Source of the DNA: Acidimicrobiia bacterium
Lineage (GTDB): Bacteria; Actinomycetota; Acidimicrobiia; Acidimicrobiales; CATQHL01
Assembly (NCBI GenBank): GCA_009840735.1
Contig: VXNF01000031.1
Span: 1-63,644 of the forward strand
DNA length: 63,644 nt
Direction of reading: 5' to 3'
Positions 25,636-34,764 of this stretch are shown one piece after another (the first letter of the stretch is position 1; every line of letters starts with the position of its first letter). The notes under the pieces are model-generated. The model saw only the letters and a program-made list of their open reading frames with translations. It was not told where the DNA came from and ran no database searches. Made by a program: the position numbers and the translations under genes.

Positions 25636-26184
25636 TCACGCCGTGGGCGTCGCGTCGACGGCGTGCAGCTTGACGAGTTCGCCGTCCCGGAACTCGAGGC
25701 ACACCACGGCGGGGATGTGGGGTTCGACGGTGAACGCCTCCTCCGCGGCCCGATCCAGGATCAGCACCTGGATGGTGGCGCCCTCCAGATCCACCGCCGG
25801 CACCGCGATGCGGTCCCCGAGGAAGGCGCTGGCCACATCACGGAACCCGCCGTCGGCGTCGCCGAGGATGGCGTGCACGGTGTAGAAGGTCCCCGACCCA
25901 CCGGTGTTCGTGGCGAGCACGGCCACCCCGTCGAGAATGCCGTCGCCGTTGAGGTCACCGGCAGTCCCCGTGACGAACGACGAGCGCACCCTGGCCCCCT
26001 CGTCGGCGAATCGGCCGCTCTCGTCGAGTAGCACCTGCTCGTCGGTGACGGTGGGGATGCTGTAGATGACGTCGGCGAACGCCGACCGGAAGACCCCGAA
26101 GTCGCAGGCGGCCAGCACCACCGTCAGAGCCACGAGCGCTGCTCCCAACAGGCCAAGCGACAGCCACCACCGGCGGAACTGCAC
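25636..26184 (-). CDS. Putative secreted lipoprotein
   Basis: 182 residues. Residues 1-27 form a signal peptide, charged start then LSLGLLGAALVALTVVLAAC, with a lipobox-like LAAC at Cys27. The mature part contains GDLNGDGILDGVAVLATN, an FG-GAP/VCBS or calcium-loop-like pattern, and a beta-rich tail ending ELVKLHAVDATPTA. It resembles the conserved small lipoproteins whose content describes a time-varying quantity; no function can be given. It starts 65 bp downstream of the antiporter gene on the same strand. Confidence 0.7.
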   Translation of the reverse strand: MQFRRWWLSLGLLGAALVALTVVLAACDFGVFRSAFADVIYSIPTVTDEQVLLDESGRFADEGARVRSSFVTGTAGDLNGDGILDGVAVLATNTGGSGTFYTVHAILGDADGGFRDVASAFLGDRIAVPAVDLEGATIQVLILDRAAEEAFTVEPHIPAVVCLEFRDGELVKLHAVDATPTA

Positions 26185-26249
26185 GGACCGAATCGTATCG
26201 ACTGCCGCGGAAATCGACCGCCGCCGCCTGGCCGGTCGGTGCTCCAGCG

Positions 26250-28703
26250 CTACAGGTCGAAGGGCACCAGCACTAGTGCCACGGTGGCGTCGCAGCGGCG
26301 CAGGACCGTCTCGACGGTGTGGCCGAGGAAGGGCCGGTCCCGGAGCCGTCTGAGGTTGGCGCCCATGACGACCAGATCGGCCTGGGTCTCACGCACCAGA
26401 TCCAGCAGCTCGCCGGCCACCGACGTGCCGGGGCGGGTCAGGAGCTCGGGCGTCACCCCCAGCCCCTCGACGAGCTGCGCCGCCTGGCCCAGGACCTGCT
26501 CGCCGATCCCGGTGGCCCGAGACGGCGAGCGCAGCATCGCCAGGCGCCGGGGCCGCAGCAGATCCAGCGGCGCCTGCAACAGCTTCGTGACCCGCGTCAC
26601 GAGCGGCCCAGCGGCCAGCATTCCCGGCAGGCCAGCGGCGTCGTGGCGTCCCGGCAGCCTGCCCGGCGCCTCGCTCTCCACCCAGCCACCGTCGGTCCTA
26701 GGACCGGGCTCGGCGCCGCCCGCCCCCTCGGGGTCGGTCGCCACTCCGGCAGGCCGGTCGGCGGCCAGCACTCTGACCGCCTCGACGATCTCCTCGTCGT
26801 CGTGCCATATCCCCGGCCACGTCACGCCGGACGCCATACCGGGCAGCCGTCGCAGTCCGCCCATCACGTCCGCGGAACCCACCACATGGGCCAGCACCAT
26901 CTGCGTGCCGAGCTGGGAGCTCAGATGGCCCGCAACCTCGGCCGCTGCCCGGCTGGCCGGACCGCCCGAGGCCGGCACCAGCGCCTTGGCATAGGCCCCC
27001 GGCAGCGGGCGGTCCAGGTTGCGTCCCCGGCGCACCACCACCACCGGGATGGGACTCACCCGCAGCACCTCGTCCACCAGCGGCGAGATCACCTGGCCGA
27101 TCTCCTCGCTGCTCTGCACGCCCATGCCGATCGCTCCGTAGCCGAGGGCGGCCTCCCGGGCGATGCGCTCGGCCACGTCCCGCTCCCGCATCCGCTTGAA
27201 CTCCACCTCCCGACCGTGCAGCACGTTCTCCAGCGGCCCGAAGTCGAAGGCCGCCCGCCGCTCCGCGGCGGTGATCACCGTCACCCCGGCTTCGGAAGGC
27301 CACGAGTAGTGCATCAGCTGGGCGGCCGTGATGGAGGCCGGCCCGCCCCGCGAAGGGATCAGCAGGCGGGACGTGCGCACCACCAGGTTCTCACTCAGCG
27401 CCTTCTCGCGCTCCAGGCGACGGATCTCGCCTGCGTCGCCCCGCCAGTTGAAGACCACGATCCGAAGCGCCACCGAGGCGAAGAGCGACGTCACCAGCGG
27501 CACGAGGACGATGATCGTGAACGACGCCGTATTGAAAACGCCGAGGCTGAGGCCCACCGAGGCGATGACAATCTCGAGGGTCCCGCGGGCGTTCAACCCG
27601 GCCCCGAGCGCCATCCCGGCCCGGTGGCTGCGCCCTGCCGCCCGGGCACCGCCGTAGGCGCCGGCGAACTTGGCCACGATCGCCACAGCCACGATCACAA
27701 CGGTCCAGATGAGGATGGTCGGTTCGTCCAGCAGCAGCAGGTTCACTTGCAGACCGGCGGTGGCGAAGAACACCGGGGCGAAGAACGACGAGGTCAGCCG
27801 CTCGAGTGAGTGCTCCAGCCGCTCGTCCGCGAAGCGGGAGCGGTGCAGCACCACGCCGGCCACGAACGCCCCCACCACCGCCTCCACCCCCAGGCCCTCG
27901 GTGACCACCCCGAAGCCCAGCATCGTGACCACCGCCACGGTGACCGCCGCGCCCAGGGTGTCGCTGTTGCGCCGGGTGCGGCGTAGCCAGCGGTCCACCA
28001 GCCACTGCCCGGCGGTGAGGGCCAGCACCAGGAACAGCAGCAGGCCGCCTACGGAGATCAAGATGTCGCTGGCCGAGACGCCGCCGGCGGCCACCACGCT
28101 GGTCAGCACTCCCAGCAGCACCCAGCCCAGCACGTCGTTGGCCATGCCCACCGCCACGGTGATCTGACCGAAGTCGCGCCGCATCAGCCCCAAGTCAGAG
28201 AGGATTTTGGCCACCACCGCCAGAGCCGAGACGCTGACGGCCAGGGCCACGAACAGCAGGAACGTGCTGCGTGTGGCCTCGGGGCCCAGGAACTCCTCCG
28301 GAATCAGCCAGCCCACGACGCTGCCTGCACCCGCCGGCACCAGCATGCTGCCCAGCGCCACCAGCACAGCCGGCCGTCCCAGCTTGGCGATGAGGCCCAA
28401 GTCGGTCTCGAAGCCCGCCAGCACCAGAAGCAGCGCCACGCCGATCCAGCTGACCGTCAACAGGGCGGCGGCCTGCTCGGCGCCGGCGGGCAGGAACCAT
28501 TCGAACTGCTCGGGGAAGTAGTGCCCGAACAGCGACGGGCCGAGGATCACACCGGCGCCCAGCTCGCCGATGACCCGCGGCAGGCCCAACTGCACCATCA
28601 CCCAGCCGAGGGTGCGGGCGCCGACCACCAGCGCTAGCAGCTGAACCCAGAAGACCAGCAGGTCGTACTCGGCGTGCGCCAGGTCAGCGGTGGCGGCGAG
28701 CAT
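26250..28703 (-). CDS. CPA2 cation/proton antiporter fused to universal stress protein domains
   Basis: 817 residues. Residues ~15-400 form about twelve membrane helices of a CPA2 (KefB/NapA-like) Na+/H+ or K+/H+ exchanger: GLPRVIGELGAGVILGPSLFG, ALAVSVSALAVVAKILSDLG, GMANDVLGWVLLGVL (the ND pair of the transport site) and GLNARGTLEIVIASVGL. The cytosolic part (~430-817) has two universal-stress-protein-like domains: GYGAIGMGVQSSEEIG...SPIPVVVVRRG, and TQADLVVMGANLRRLRDRPFLGHTVETVLRRCDATVALV with a G-2x-G-9x-G type nucleotide motif in variant form. The fusion suggests nucleotide control of ion exchange; that is inference. Confidence 0.87.
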   Translation of the reverse strand: MLAATADLAHAEYDLLVFWVQLLALVVGARTLGWVMVQLGLPRVIGELGAGVILGPSLFGHYFPEQFEWFLPAGAEQAAALLTVSWIGVALLLVLAGFETDLGLIAKLGRPAVLVALGSMLVPAGAGSVVGWLIPEEFLGPEATRSTFLLFVALAVSVSALAVVAKILSDLGLMRRDFGQITVAVGMANDVLGWVLLGVLTSVVAAGGVSASDILISVGGLLLFLVLALTAGQWLVDRWLRRTRRNSDTLGAAVTVAVVTMLGFGVVTEGLGVEAVVGAFVAGVVLHRSRFADERLEHSLERLTSSFFAPVFFATAGLQVNLLLLDEPTILIWTVVIVAVAIVAKFAGAYGGARAAGRSHRAGMALGAGLNARGTLEIVIASVGLSLGVFNTASFTIIVLVPLVTSLFASVALRIVVFNWRGDAGEIRRLEREKALSENLVVRTSRLLIPSRGGPASITAAQLMHYSWPSEAGVTVITAAERRAAFDFGPLENVLHGREVEFKRMRERDVAERIAREAALGYGAIGMGVQSSEEIGQVISPLVDEVLRVSPIPVVVVRRGRNLDRPLPGAYAKALVPASGGPASRAAAEVAGHLSSQLGTQMVLAHVVGSADVMGGLRRLPGMASGVTWPGIWHDDEEIVEAVRVLAADRPAGVATDPEGAGGAEPGPRTDGGWVESEAPGRLPGRHDAAGLPGMLAAGPLVTRVTKLLQAPLDLLRPRRLAMLRSPSRATGIGEQVLGQAAQLVEGLGVTPELLTRPGTSVAGELLDLVRETQADLVVMGANLRRLRDRPFLGHTVETVLRRCDATVALVLVPFDL

Positions 28704-28726
28704 GGGCTAGCTGCCGCCCCCTGCGC

Positions 28727-29503
28727 TCACCGGGCGAAGTCCACCACGAGCGGGGCGTGGTCGGACGGCTTGGTGCCCTTGCGGGCGTTGCGGTCCACGA
28801 CGATGCCGCCGGCTCGGGCGGCCAGCGGCTCGGTGGCCAGCACATGGTCGATGCGCATCCCTTGGCGCTTGTGGAAGCGGCCCGCTTGGTAGTCCCAGAA
28901 GGTGTAGAGGCCGTCGACGCCGGGATAGCGCCGGCGGAAGGTGTCCACCAAGCCCCAGCCGCAGACGGCCTGCCAGGCCTCCCGCTCGGGCTGCGTGACG
29001 TGGGTGGATTCGGCGAACGCCTCGATGGCCCAGACGTCGCGGTCCTCGGGGGCGACGTTGAAGTCGCCCGCCACGACGACGTCGCCGGCGGGGTCGCAGA
29101 CCGCCTCGAGGTGCGCCCGCAGCCGCCCGAACCATGCCAGCTTGTAGCGGTAGTGGTCGTGGCCCACCGCCCGGCCGTTGGGCACGTACACGCTGGCCAC
29201 CCGTACGCCGGCGCAGGTGGCCCACACGATGCGGGCGTCGGGGTCCTCGCCCGCCCCGTCGGCGAACCCGGCGGCGGTGTCTTCCAAGCCCAACCGGCTG
29301 CAGATCGCCACCCCGTTCCAGCGGCCCTCGCCGTGATGAACGCAGTCGTAGCCCAACGCCTCAAAGGCCCGGTGCGGGAAATCGTCACCCGCCAGCTTGG
29401 TCTCCTGCAGGCACACCACATCGGGCGCCACGCCCGCCAGCCAGGGCACCACCCGCTCCAGGCGCGCCCGCAACGAGTTCACGTTCCACGTCGCTAGGCG
29501 CAC
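28727..29503 (-). CDS. xthA: Exodeoxyribonuclease III family AP endonuclease
   Basis: 258 residues; base-excision repair, cutting at abasic sites and trimming 3' blocks. All catalytic motifs are visible: TWNVNSLRARL (Asn), QETKLAGDDFP (Glu), YVPNGRAVG (Tyr region), GDFNVAPEDRDVW (Asp/Asn), and SDHAPLVVDF (Asp-His) at the C-terminus. GTG start, divergent from kgd by 105 bp. It ends 23 bp before the antiporter start on the same strand. Confidence 0.94.
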   Translation of the reverse strand: MRLATWNVNSLRARLERVVPWLAGVAPDVVCLQETKLAGDDFPHRAFEALGYDCVHHGEGRWNGVAICSRLGLEDTAAGFADGAGEDPDARIVWATCAGVRVASVYVPNGRAVGHDHYRYKLAWFGRLRAHLEAVCDPAGDVVVAGDFNVAPEDRDVWAIEAFAESTHVTQPEREAWQAVCGWGLVDTFRRRYPGVDGLYTFWDYQAGRFHKRQGMRIDHVLATEPLAARAGGIVVDRNARKGTKPSDHAPLVVDFAR

Positions 29504-29608
29504 GGGCGCACCCTAGTCCGCACCGCCGGGCCGACTCGGGACGAAACAGCGCCGCCGTCGGCCCCGAGCCGCCCGCGGACGCCCGCGGCCCGCTCATAGA
29601 ATCTGATC

Positions 29609-32600
29609 GTGGCGTCGGACCAGGCTCCGCCCTCCGCCTTGGCGACCGGCCAGAACGCCTGGCTGATCGAGGAGATGTACGCCCGCTACCAGGCGGACCC
29701 GGAGTCGCTGAGCGCCGGCTGGCGCAACTTCTTCGCCGACTACCGCTCGCACATCCCCGAAGCGCCGCCGCCGGAGGCCGAGCACGCGCCGCCGCCCGCC
29801 GGACCCGCCGCCGTGCCCGCCCGCAGCGACCTGGCGCCGTTGACAGAGGCACCGCCGGAGGGCGAGTTGGTGCGCGGCCCCGCCGCCCGCCTCGCCGCCA
29901 ACATGGAGGCCAGCCTGGCGGTCCCGGCGGCCACCAGCTTCCGGGAGATCCCCGCCAAGCTGCTCGAGGTCAACCGCATGGTGATCAACGGCCATCTGAG
30001 CCGCACCCGCGGCGGCCGGGTCAGCTACACCCACCTCATCGCCTACGCCGTGGTGCGGGCCGTCGCTGCGCACCACCCGGAGATGAACGCCTCCTTCCTC
30101 CAAGGCGCCGACGCCCGGCCGAGAGTGGTCCGCCATCCCCATGTGGGCTTGGGCCTCGCGGTTGACCACGAACGCTCCGACGGCACGCGCACGCTGCTGG
30201 TGCCGTGCCTGCGCCACGCCGAAAAGTTGGGCTTCCGAGAGTTCATCGAGGCCTACGACGAGCTGATCCGGCGCACGCGGGCCAACCGCCTCACCGCCGA
30301 TGACTTCGCGGGCACCACCGTGACGCTCACCAACCCGGGGATGCTGGGCACCCGCTGGTCGGTGCCTCGGCTCATGGCCGGCCAAGGGCTCATCGTCGGA
30401 GTGGGGGCCATCGACTACCCGGCGGCCTTCGGCGGCGCCGACCCGCACACCCTCGCCGGCTGGGGGATCTCCAAGGTGGTCGTGATGTCGTCCACCTACG
30501 ACCACCGCATCATCCAGGGGGCGCAGTCGGGCGACTTTCTGGGCAGCGTCCACGACCTGCTCGTCGGCGAGCACGGCTTCTACCACGAGATTTTCCGGGA
30601 CCTCGACGTGCCCTACAAGGAGGTGGAGTGGCGGCGCGACGTCATGGGCGCCGACTCCGTCTCGGCCATGGCCGTCAAGCAGTCCCAAGTGGACGCCCTC
30701 ATCGCCGCCCACCGCGACCGCGGCCACCTGATCGCCGAACTGGACCCCTTGGCGCTGAACGAGCCCGACCTGCACCAGGACCTCGACCCCGCCGGACACG
30801 GGCTCACCATCTGGGACCTCGACCGGGAGTTCGAGGTCAGCGAGTCCAACGGCCTCGCGGCGGCCGCCGGAGGCGCCGACCGACTGCCGCTGCGCGAGAT
30901 CCTGCGCCTGCTGCGCAACGCCTACTGCCGGACCTTGGGGGTGGACTACACCCACATCCTGGACCCCGACGAGAAGCGATGGATCCGCGAGCAGGTGGAG
31001 GCGCCCCAAGACCCCCTCAGCGCCGAGGAGAAGCTGCGCATCCTGGACCGCCTCAACGCCGCCGAGGCGCTGGAGACGTTCCTGGGCACCCGCTATGTGG
31101 GCCAGAAGCGCTTCGGGCTCGAGGGCGCCGAGAGCGCCATCCCTGCCATCGACGCCATCCTGGGCGAGGCCGCCGACGCCGGCATGCACTCGACGATCAT
31201 CGGCATGGCGCACCGGGGCCGCCTGAACGTGCTGGTCAACATCGTCGGCAAGACCTACGGGCAGTTGTTCTGGGAGTTCGAGGGCGCCATTGATCCCGAC
31301 GCTGTGCAGGGCTCGGGGGACGTCAAGTATCACCTGGGGATGAACGGCAAGTTCACCAGCGCCGCCGGCAACACGCTGCGGGTGGACCTGGCGGCGAACC
31401 CGTCGCACCTCGAGGCGGTGGGTCCGGTGGTGGTGGGAATGGCCAAAGCCCGCACGGACCGCTTAGCGATCGCCGACGAGGCGGCCGGCGAGGTGCTGCC
31501 GCTGCTCATCCACGGCGACGCGGCCTTCGCCGGCCAGGGCGTCGTGACCGAGATCCTGCACATGTCCCAGCTCGACGGCTACTCGGTCGCCGGCACCGTC
31601 CATCTCGTCATCAACAACCAGGTGGGCTTCACCGCCACCGCCCGGGAGGGCCGCTCGAGCCCCTACCCCACCGACGTGGCCCGCACGGTCCAAGCGCCCA
31701 TCCTGCACGTCAACGGCGACGACCCCGAGGCGTGCGTGCGAGCCGGACGGCTGGCCTTCAACTACCGCAAGCGCTGGCAGAAGGATGTGGTGATCGACCT
31801 GTGGTGCTACCGCCGTCACGGACACAACGAGAGCGACGATCCGAGCGTCACCCAGCCCCTCATGTACAGCCGCATTGCCGAGCACCGACCGGTGCGCAAG
31901 GGCTACGTCGAGCGCCTGGTGCTGCAGGACGAGATCGACCTGGCCACAGCCACCGAAGCGCTGGACGACTTCGAGTCCCGGCTGGGCGAGGCCTTGGATG
32001 CCACGCGGGCGCGGCTCCCCAGCGAGCCGTCCTTGGCGCTGCCCCCCAAGCAGTCCCCCACGGCCCTGCCCGAGGTGGACACCGCCGTTGAGAGCGGCGC
32101 CGTGCGGGACCTCTACGCCCGCCTCGGCGACCTGCCGCCGGACTTCTCGGTGCATCCGCGGGTGGCCAAGCATCTCGCTGCCCGGGATCGCCTGTTCGCC
32201 AGCGGCGAGGCCGACTGGGCGCTCGCGGAGGCCTTGGCCTTCGGCAGTCTGCTTCAGCAGGGCGTCTCGGTTCGCCTCTCGGGCCAGGACTCCCGCCGGG
32301 GCACGTTCTCCCAGCGCCACAGCACCTTCGTGGACCACCTAAACGGCGCTGAGCACACGCCGCTGGCGGGGCTGTGCGCCCCTCGCACCAAGCTGTGGAT
32401 CTACGACTCGCTGCTGTCGGAGTACGCCGCACTGGGGTTCGAGTACGGCTACTCGCTCGGCAACCCGCGAGCGCTGGTGCTCTGGGAAGCCCAGTTCGGG
32501 GACTTCGCCAACGGGGCGCAGATCATCATCGACCAGTTCTTGGTCGCCGCCGAAGACAAGTGGCGCCAGCGAAGCGGGCTGGTGCTGCTGCTGCCCCACG

Positions 32601-33268
32601 GATTGGAGGGCCAAGGCCCCGAGCATTCCTCGGCCCGCATCGAACGCTTCCTCAGCCTCGCCGCCGAGGGCAACATCTGGTTAACCCAGCCCACCAACGC
32701 CGCCCAGTACTTCCACCTGCTGCGGCACCAGGCGCTGGGGAACCTGCACCGTCCGCTCGTGGTGTTCAGCCCCAAGTCGCTGCTGCGGGCCCGACCGGCC
32801 CGGTCGCCGCTGGAGGACTTGTCGGCGGGGTCGTTCCGGGCGGTTCTGGAGGACCCGGCGCCGCCGACTCTAGCAGAGCGGGTGATCGTGTGCAGCGGGA
32901 AGGTGGCCTATGAGGCTCTGGCCAAGCGCGGCTCTCTCTCGGCGCCGGTGGCAGTGGTGCGCATCGAGCAGCTCTACCCGTGGCCGGCCGCTGAGATCGC
33001 CGAGGCCGTGGCGCGCTGTCCCCACGCCAGCGAGATCGTGTGGCTGCAGGACGAGCCTCGCAACATGGGGTCGTGGAGCTTCGCGCAGAGCCGGCTGACC
33101 GAAGCGCTGCGGGGCGGGCCGCTGGAGGGGGTGCCGCTGCTGTGCGTGAGCCGGCCCGAGTCGGCCAGCCCCGCCACCGGCTCCCGCCAGATCCACCTCC
33201 AAGAGCAGGCCCAGCTACTCAACGCCGCCTTCGCCTCGCGGGATGCAATCGAGATGCTGCTCACCTGA
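29609..33268 (+). CDS. kgd: Multifunctional 2-oxoglutarate dehydrogenase E1/E2 and decarboxylase (Kgd)
   Basis: 1219 residues; thiamine-dependent enzyme of the TCA cycle. The actinobacterial fusion layout is clear. Residues ~15-60 are the E1 N-terminal helix (WLIEEMYARYQADPESLSAGWRNFF). A Pro/Ala linker runs to ~95. An E2-like acyltransferase domain follows (~95-335) with catalytic His299 in STYDHRIIQG. E1 proper starts near 400: GMAHRGRLNVLVNI, NPSHLEAVGPVVVG, HGDAAFAGQGVVTE, and NNQVGFTA for thiamine pyrophosphate binding, then the C-terminal transketolase-type part. No lipoyl domain is present, as in mycobacterial Kgd. GTG start. Confidence 0.95.
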   Translation: MASDQAPPSALATGQNAWLIEEMYARYQADPESLSAGWRNFFADYRSHIPEAPPPEAEHAPPPAGPAAVPARSDLAPLTEAPPEGELVRGPAARLAANMEASLAVPAATSFREIPAKLLEVNRMVINGHLSRTRGGRVSYTHLIAYAVVRAVAAHHPEMNASFLQGADARPRVVRHPHVGLGLAVDHERSDGTRTLLVPCLRHAEKLGFREFIEAYDELIRRTRANRLTADDFAGTTVTLTNPGMLGTRWSVPRLMAGQGLIVGVGAIDYPAAFGGADPHTLAGWGISKVVVMSSTYDHRIIQGAQSGDFLGSVHDLLVGEHGFYHEIFRDLDVPYKEVEWRRDVMGADSVSAMAVKQSQVDALIAAHRDRGHLIAELDPLALNEPDLHQDLDPAGHGLTIWDLDREFEVSESNGLAAAAGGADRLPLREILRLLRNAYCRTLGVDYTHILDPDEKRWIREQVEAPQDPLSAEEKLRILDRLNAAEALETFLGTRYVGQKRFGLEGAESAIPAIDAILGEAADAGMHSTIIGMAHRGRLNVLVNIVGKTYGQLFWEFEGAIDPDAVQGSGDVKYHLGMNGKFTSAAGNTLRVDLAANPSHLEAVGPVVVGMAKARTDRLAIADEAAGEVLPLLIHGDAAFAGQGVVTEILHMSQLDGYSVAGTVHLVINNQVGFTATAREGRSSPYPTDVARTVQAPILHVNGDDPEACVRAGRLAFNYRKRWQKDVVIDLWCYRRHGHNESDDPSVTQPLMYSRIAEHRPVRKGYVERLVLQDEIDLATATEALDDFESRLGEALDATRARLPSEPSLALPPKQSPTALPEVDTAVESGAVRDLYARLGDLPPDFSVHPRVAKHLAARDRLFASGEADWALAEALAFGSLLQQGVSVRLSGQDSRRGTFSQRHSTFVDHLNGAEHTPLAGLCAPRTKLWIYDSLLSEYAALGFEYGYSLGNPRALVLWEAQFGDFANGAQIIIDQFLVAAEDKWRQRSGLVLLLPHGLEGQGPEHSSARIERFLSLAAEGNIWLTQPTNAAQYFHLLRHQALGNLHRPLVVFSPKSLLRARPARSPLEDLSAGSFRAVLEDPAPPTLAERVIVCSGKVAYEALAKRGSLSAPVAVVRIEQLYPWPAAEIAEAVARCPHASEIVWLQDEPRNMGSWSFAQSRLTEALRGGPLEGVPLLCVSRPESASPATGSRQIHLQEQAQLLNAAFASRDAIEMLLT

Positions 33269-33301
33269 GGGTGAGCTGGAGTCATTCCTGGCCGCTCACC
33301 C
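33269..33301. terminator. Inverted repeat between convergent kgd and P450 genes
   Basis: GGGTGAGC (33269-33276), directly after the kgd stop, pairs perfectly with GCTCACCC (33294-33301), which ends four bases before the P450 stop. An 8-bp stem with a 17-base loop placed in a 36-bp convergent gap fits a bidirectional terminator; it lacks a U tract. Confidence 0.5.
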
Positions 33302-33304
33302 GCC

Positions 33305-34627
33305 TCAACGAGCCGCCAGAGCTCCTCGCAGCGGCAACTCCACCAGGCCCCGGAACGCCACGTTGGGATGCCAACGGTCCTCGAAGCCGCCGGCGAGGCA
33401 CAGCGCGTCGAACCGGCTCAGCAACGACTCGAAGGCGACGCGCCCCTCGAGGCGGGCGAGCGCGGCGCCGATGCAGTAGTGCGGGCCGCCGCCGAAGCTC
33501 AGCGGGGCGACCTCAGGCCTGGTCACGTCCAACTCCTCGGGCCGTTCCCATAGCTCGGGATCGCGATTGGCTGAGCCCAAGAAAGCGGTGACGGGCGCGC
33601 CCTTGGGGATATCCCGGCCCCCGATGACGATGTCGCAGGTGGTGATGCGGCGTACCCGCTGCACGGGGCTGTCGTAGCGAAGGAGTTCCTCCACCGCACC
33701 CGGCAGCAGTTCAGGCCGGCGGCGCAACAGAGCGAGCTGTTGGGGATGGCGCAGCAGTGCCAGCGTGCCATTGCCAATGAGGTTGGTGGTGGTCTCATGG
33801 CCTGCGAAGAGGAGGTTGATGGACGTCGCCACCAACTCGTCCTCGGCGAGACGGTGGCCCTCGTCCACCGCCGCCACGAGATCGCTCAGCAGGTCATCCC
33901 GCGGCCTTCGCCGGCGCTCGGCTACCAGGCCGCGGAGATACGCCCGGAACTCCGCTAGGGCGCGGTCCAGTTCCCGGGCCAGGTTTGCTTGGGCGACCGA
34001 CGACCCGGTGTAGGCCACCACCGCCTTCGACCAGCGCTTCAGGTCGGCGTGGTCGCTGCCGCCGACGCCGTAAAGCTCGCCAATGACTGCAACTGGAAGC
34101 GGGTAGGCCAGCGCGGCGATCAGATCGAACGTGATCTCAGCATCCGAACTCTGGCCGTTTCCGCCCTCGCAGACCTCGTCCAGCAGGCTGGTTGCGACGG
34201 CGCGGACCCGGCTCTCCAGCATGGCGACGCGCCGCGGCGTAAATGCCTTCGCCAACAGCCTGCGCAGGCGCGTGTGTACCGGCGGATCGGTGGTGGAGAT
34301 GTTCGTCGTGCGGAAGTGGTCGATGACGGTGGGGATCTGCGGGCGCAAGTCTTCGGGCAGCTGGTTCAGGAAGAAGCTGTCCCAGCCGACGCTGGAGAAG
34401 ATCTCCCACTGCCGGGCCACCTCAACCACCAGCTCCCCCCGGGTGACCAGCCACTGCCCGAAGTAGGGGCTCCAGTAGACGGGCGCCTCGGCTCGCAGGC
34501 GGGCGTAGACCGGGTACGGGTCGCTGGTGAACGAGGGCGGGTGCAGCACCGTCTCAACGGCCTCGTCGCCGTCCGGCAACCGTCCAGGGGCCAAGTCCGG
34601 GGGTCCGACCACAGTCGCCGAGGGCAT
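33305..34627 (-). CDS. Cytochrome P450
   Basis: 440 residues, soluble bacterial class I P450. I-helix LLFAGHETTTNLIGNG (acid-alcohol pair E/T), K-helix ExxR in VEELLRY, PVQRVRR, and the heme loop FGGGPHYCIGAALARLE with axial Cys385. N-terminal region VYARLRAEAPVYWSP and DPPVHTRLRRLLAKAFTPRRV are the usual B/C-helix parts. No ferredoxin or reductase gene is adjacent, so electron partners are elsewhere and the substrate is unknown. Divergent from murT. Confidence 0.93.
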   Translation of the reverse strand: MPSATVVGPPDLAPGRLPDGDEAVETVLHPPSFTSDPYPVYARLRAEAPVYWSPYFGQWLVTRGELVVEVARQWEIFSSVGWDSFFLNQLPEDLRPQIPTVIDHFRTTNISTTDPPVHTRLRRLLAKAFTPRRVAMLESRVRAVATSLLDEVCEGGNGQSSDAEITFDLIAALAYPLPVAVIGELYGVGGSDHADLKRWSKAVVAYTGSSVAQANLARELDRALAEFRAYLRGLVAERRRRPRDDLLSDLVAAVDEGHRLAEDELVATSINLLFAGHETTTNLIGNGTLALLRHPQQLALLRRRPELLPGAVEELLRYDSPVQRVRRITTCDIVIGGRDIPKGAPVTAFLGSANRDPELWERPEELDVTRPEVAPLSFGGGPHYCIGAALARLEGRVAFESLLSRFDALCLAGGFEDRWHPNVAFRGLVELPLRGALAAR

Positions 34628-34764
34628 CAGCCCAGAGTAATGGAGACCGCTCGGCCTCTCGATGCCGTAGCTCGCCAGTCATGAATTCCCGAACCGCTCT
34701 GGGGCCGGGGCGTCGCAGGTGCGCAGCCCGGGAGCGTTGGTAGGGCGTCGGTACGATTCGGTGC

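Noticed and set aside
29594-31408. 604-codon minus-strand frame
   Set aside because: Antisense to kgd, whose motifs are unambiguous; no independent start signal or domain.
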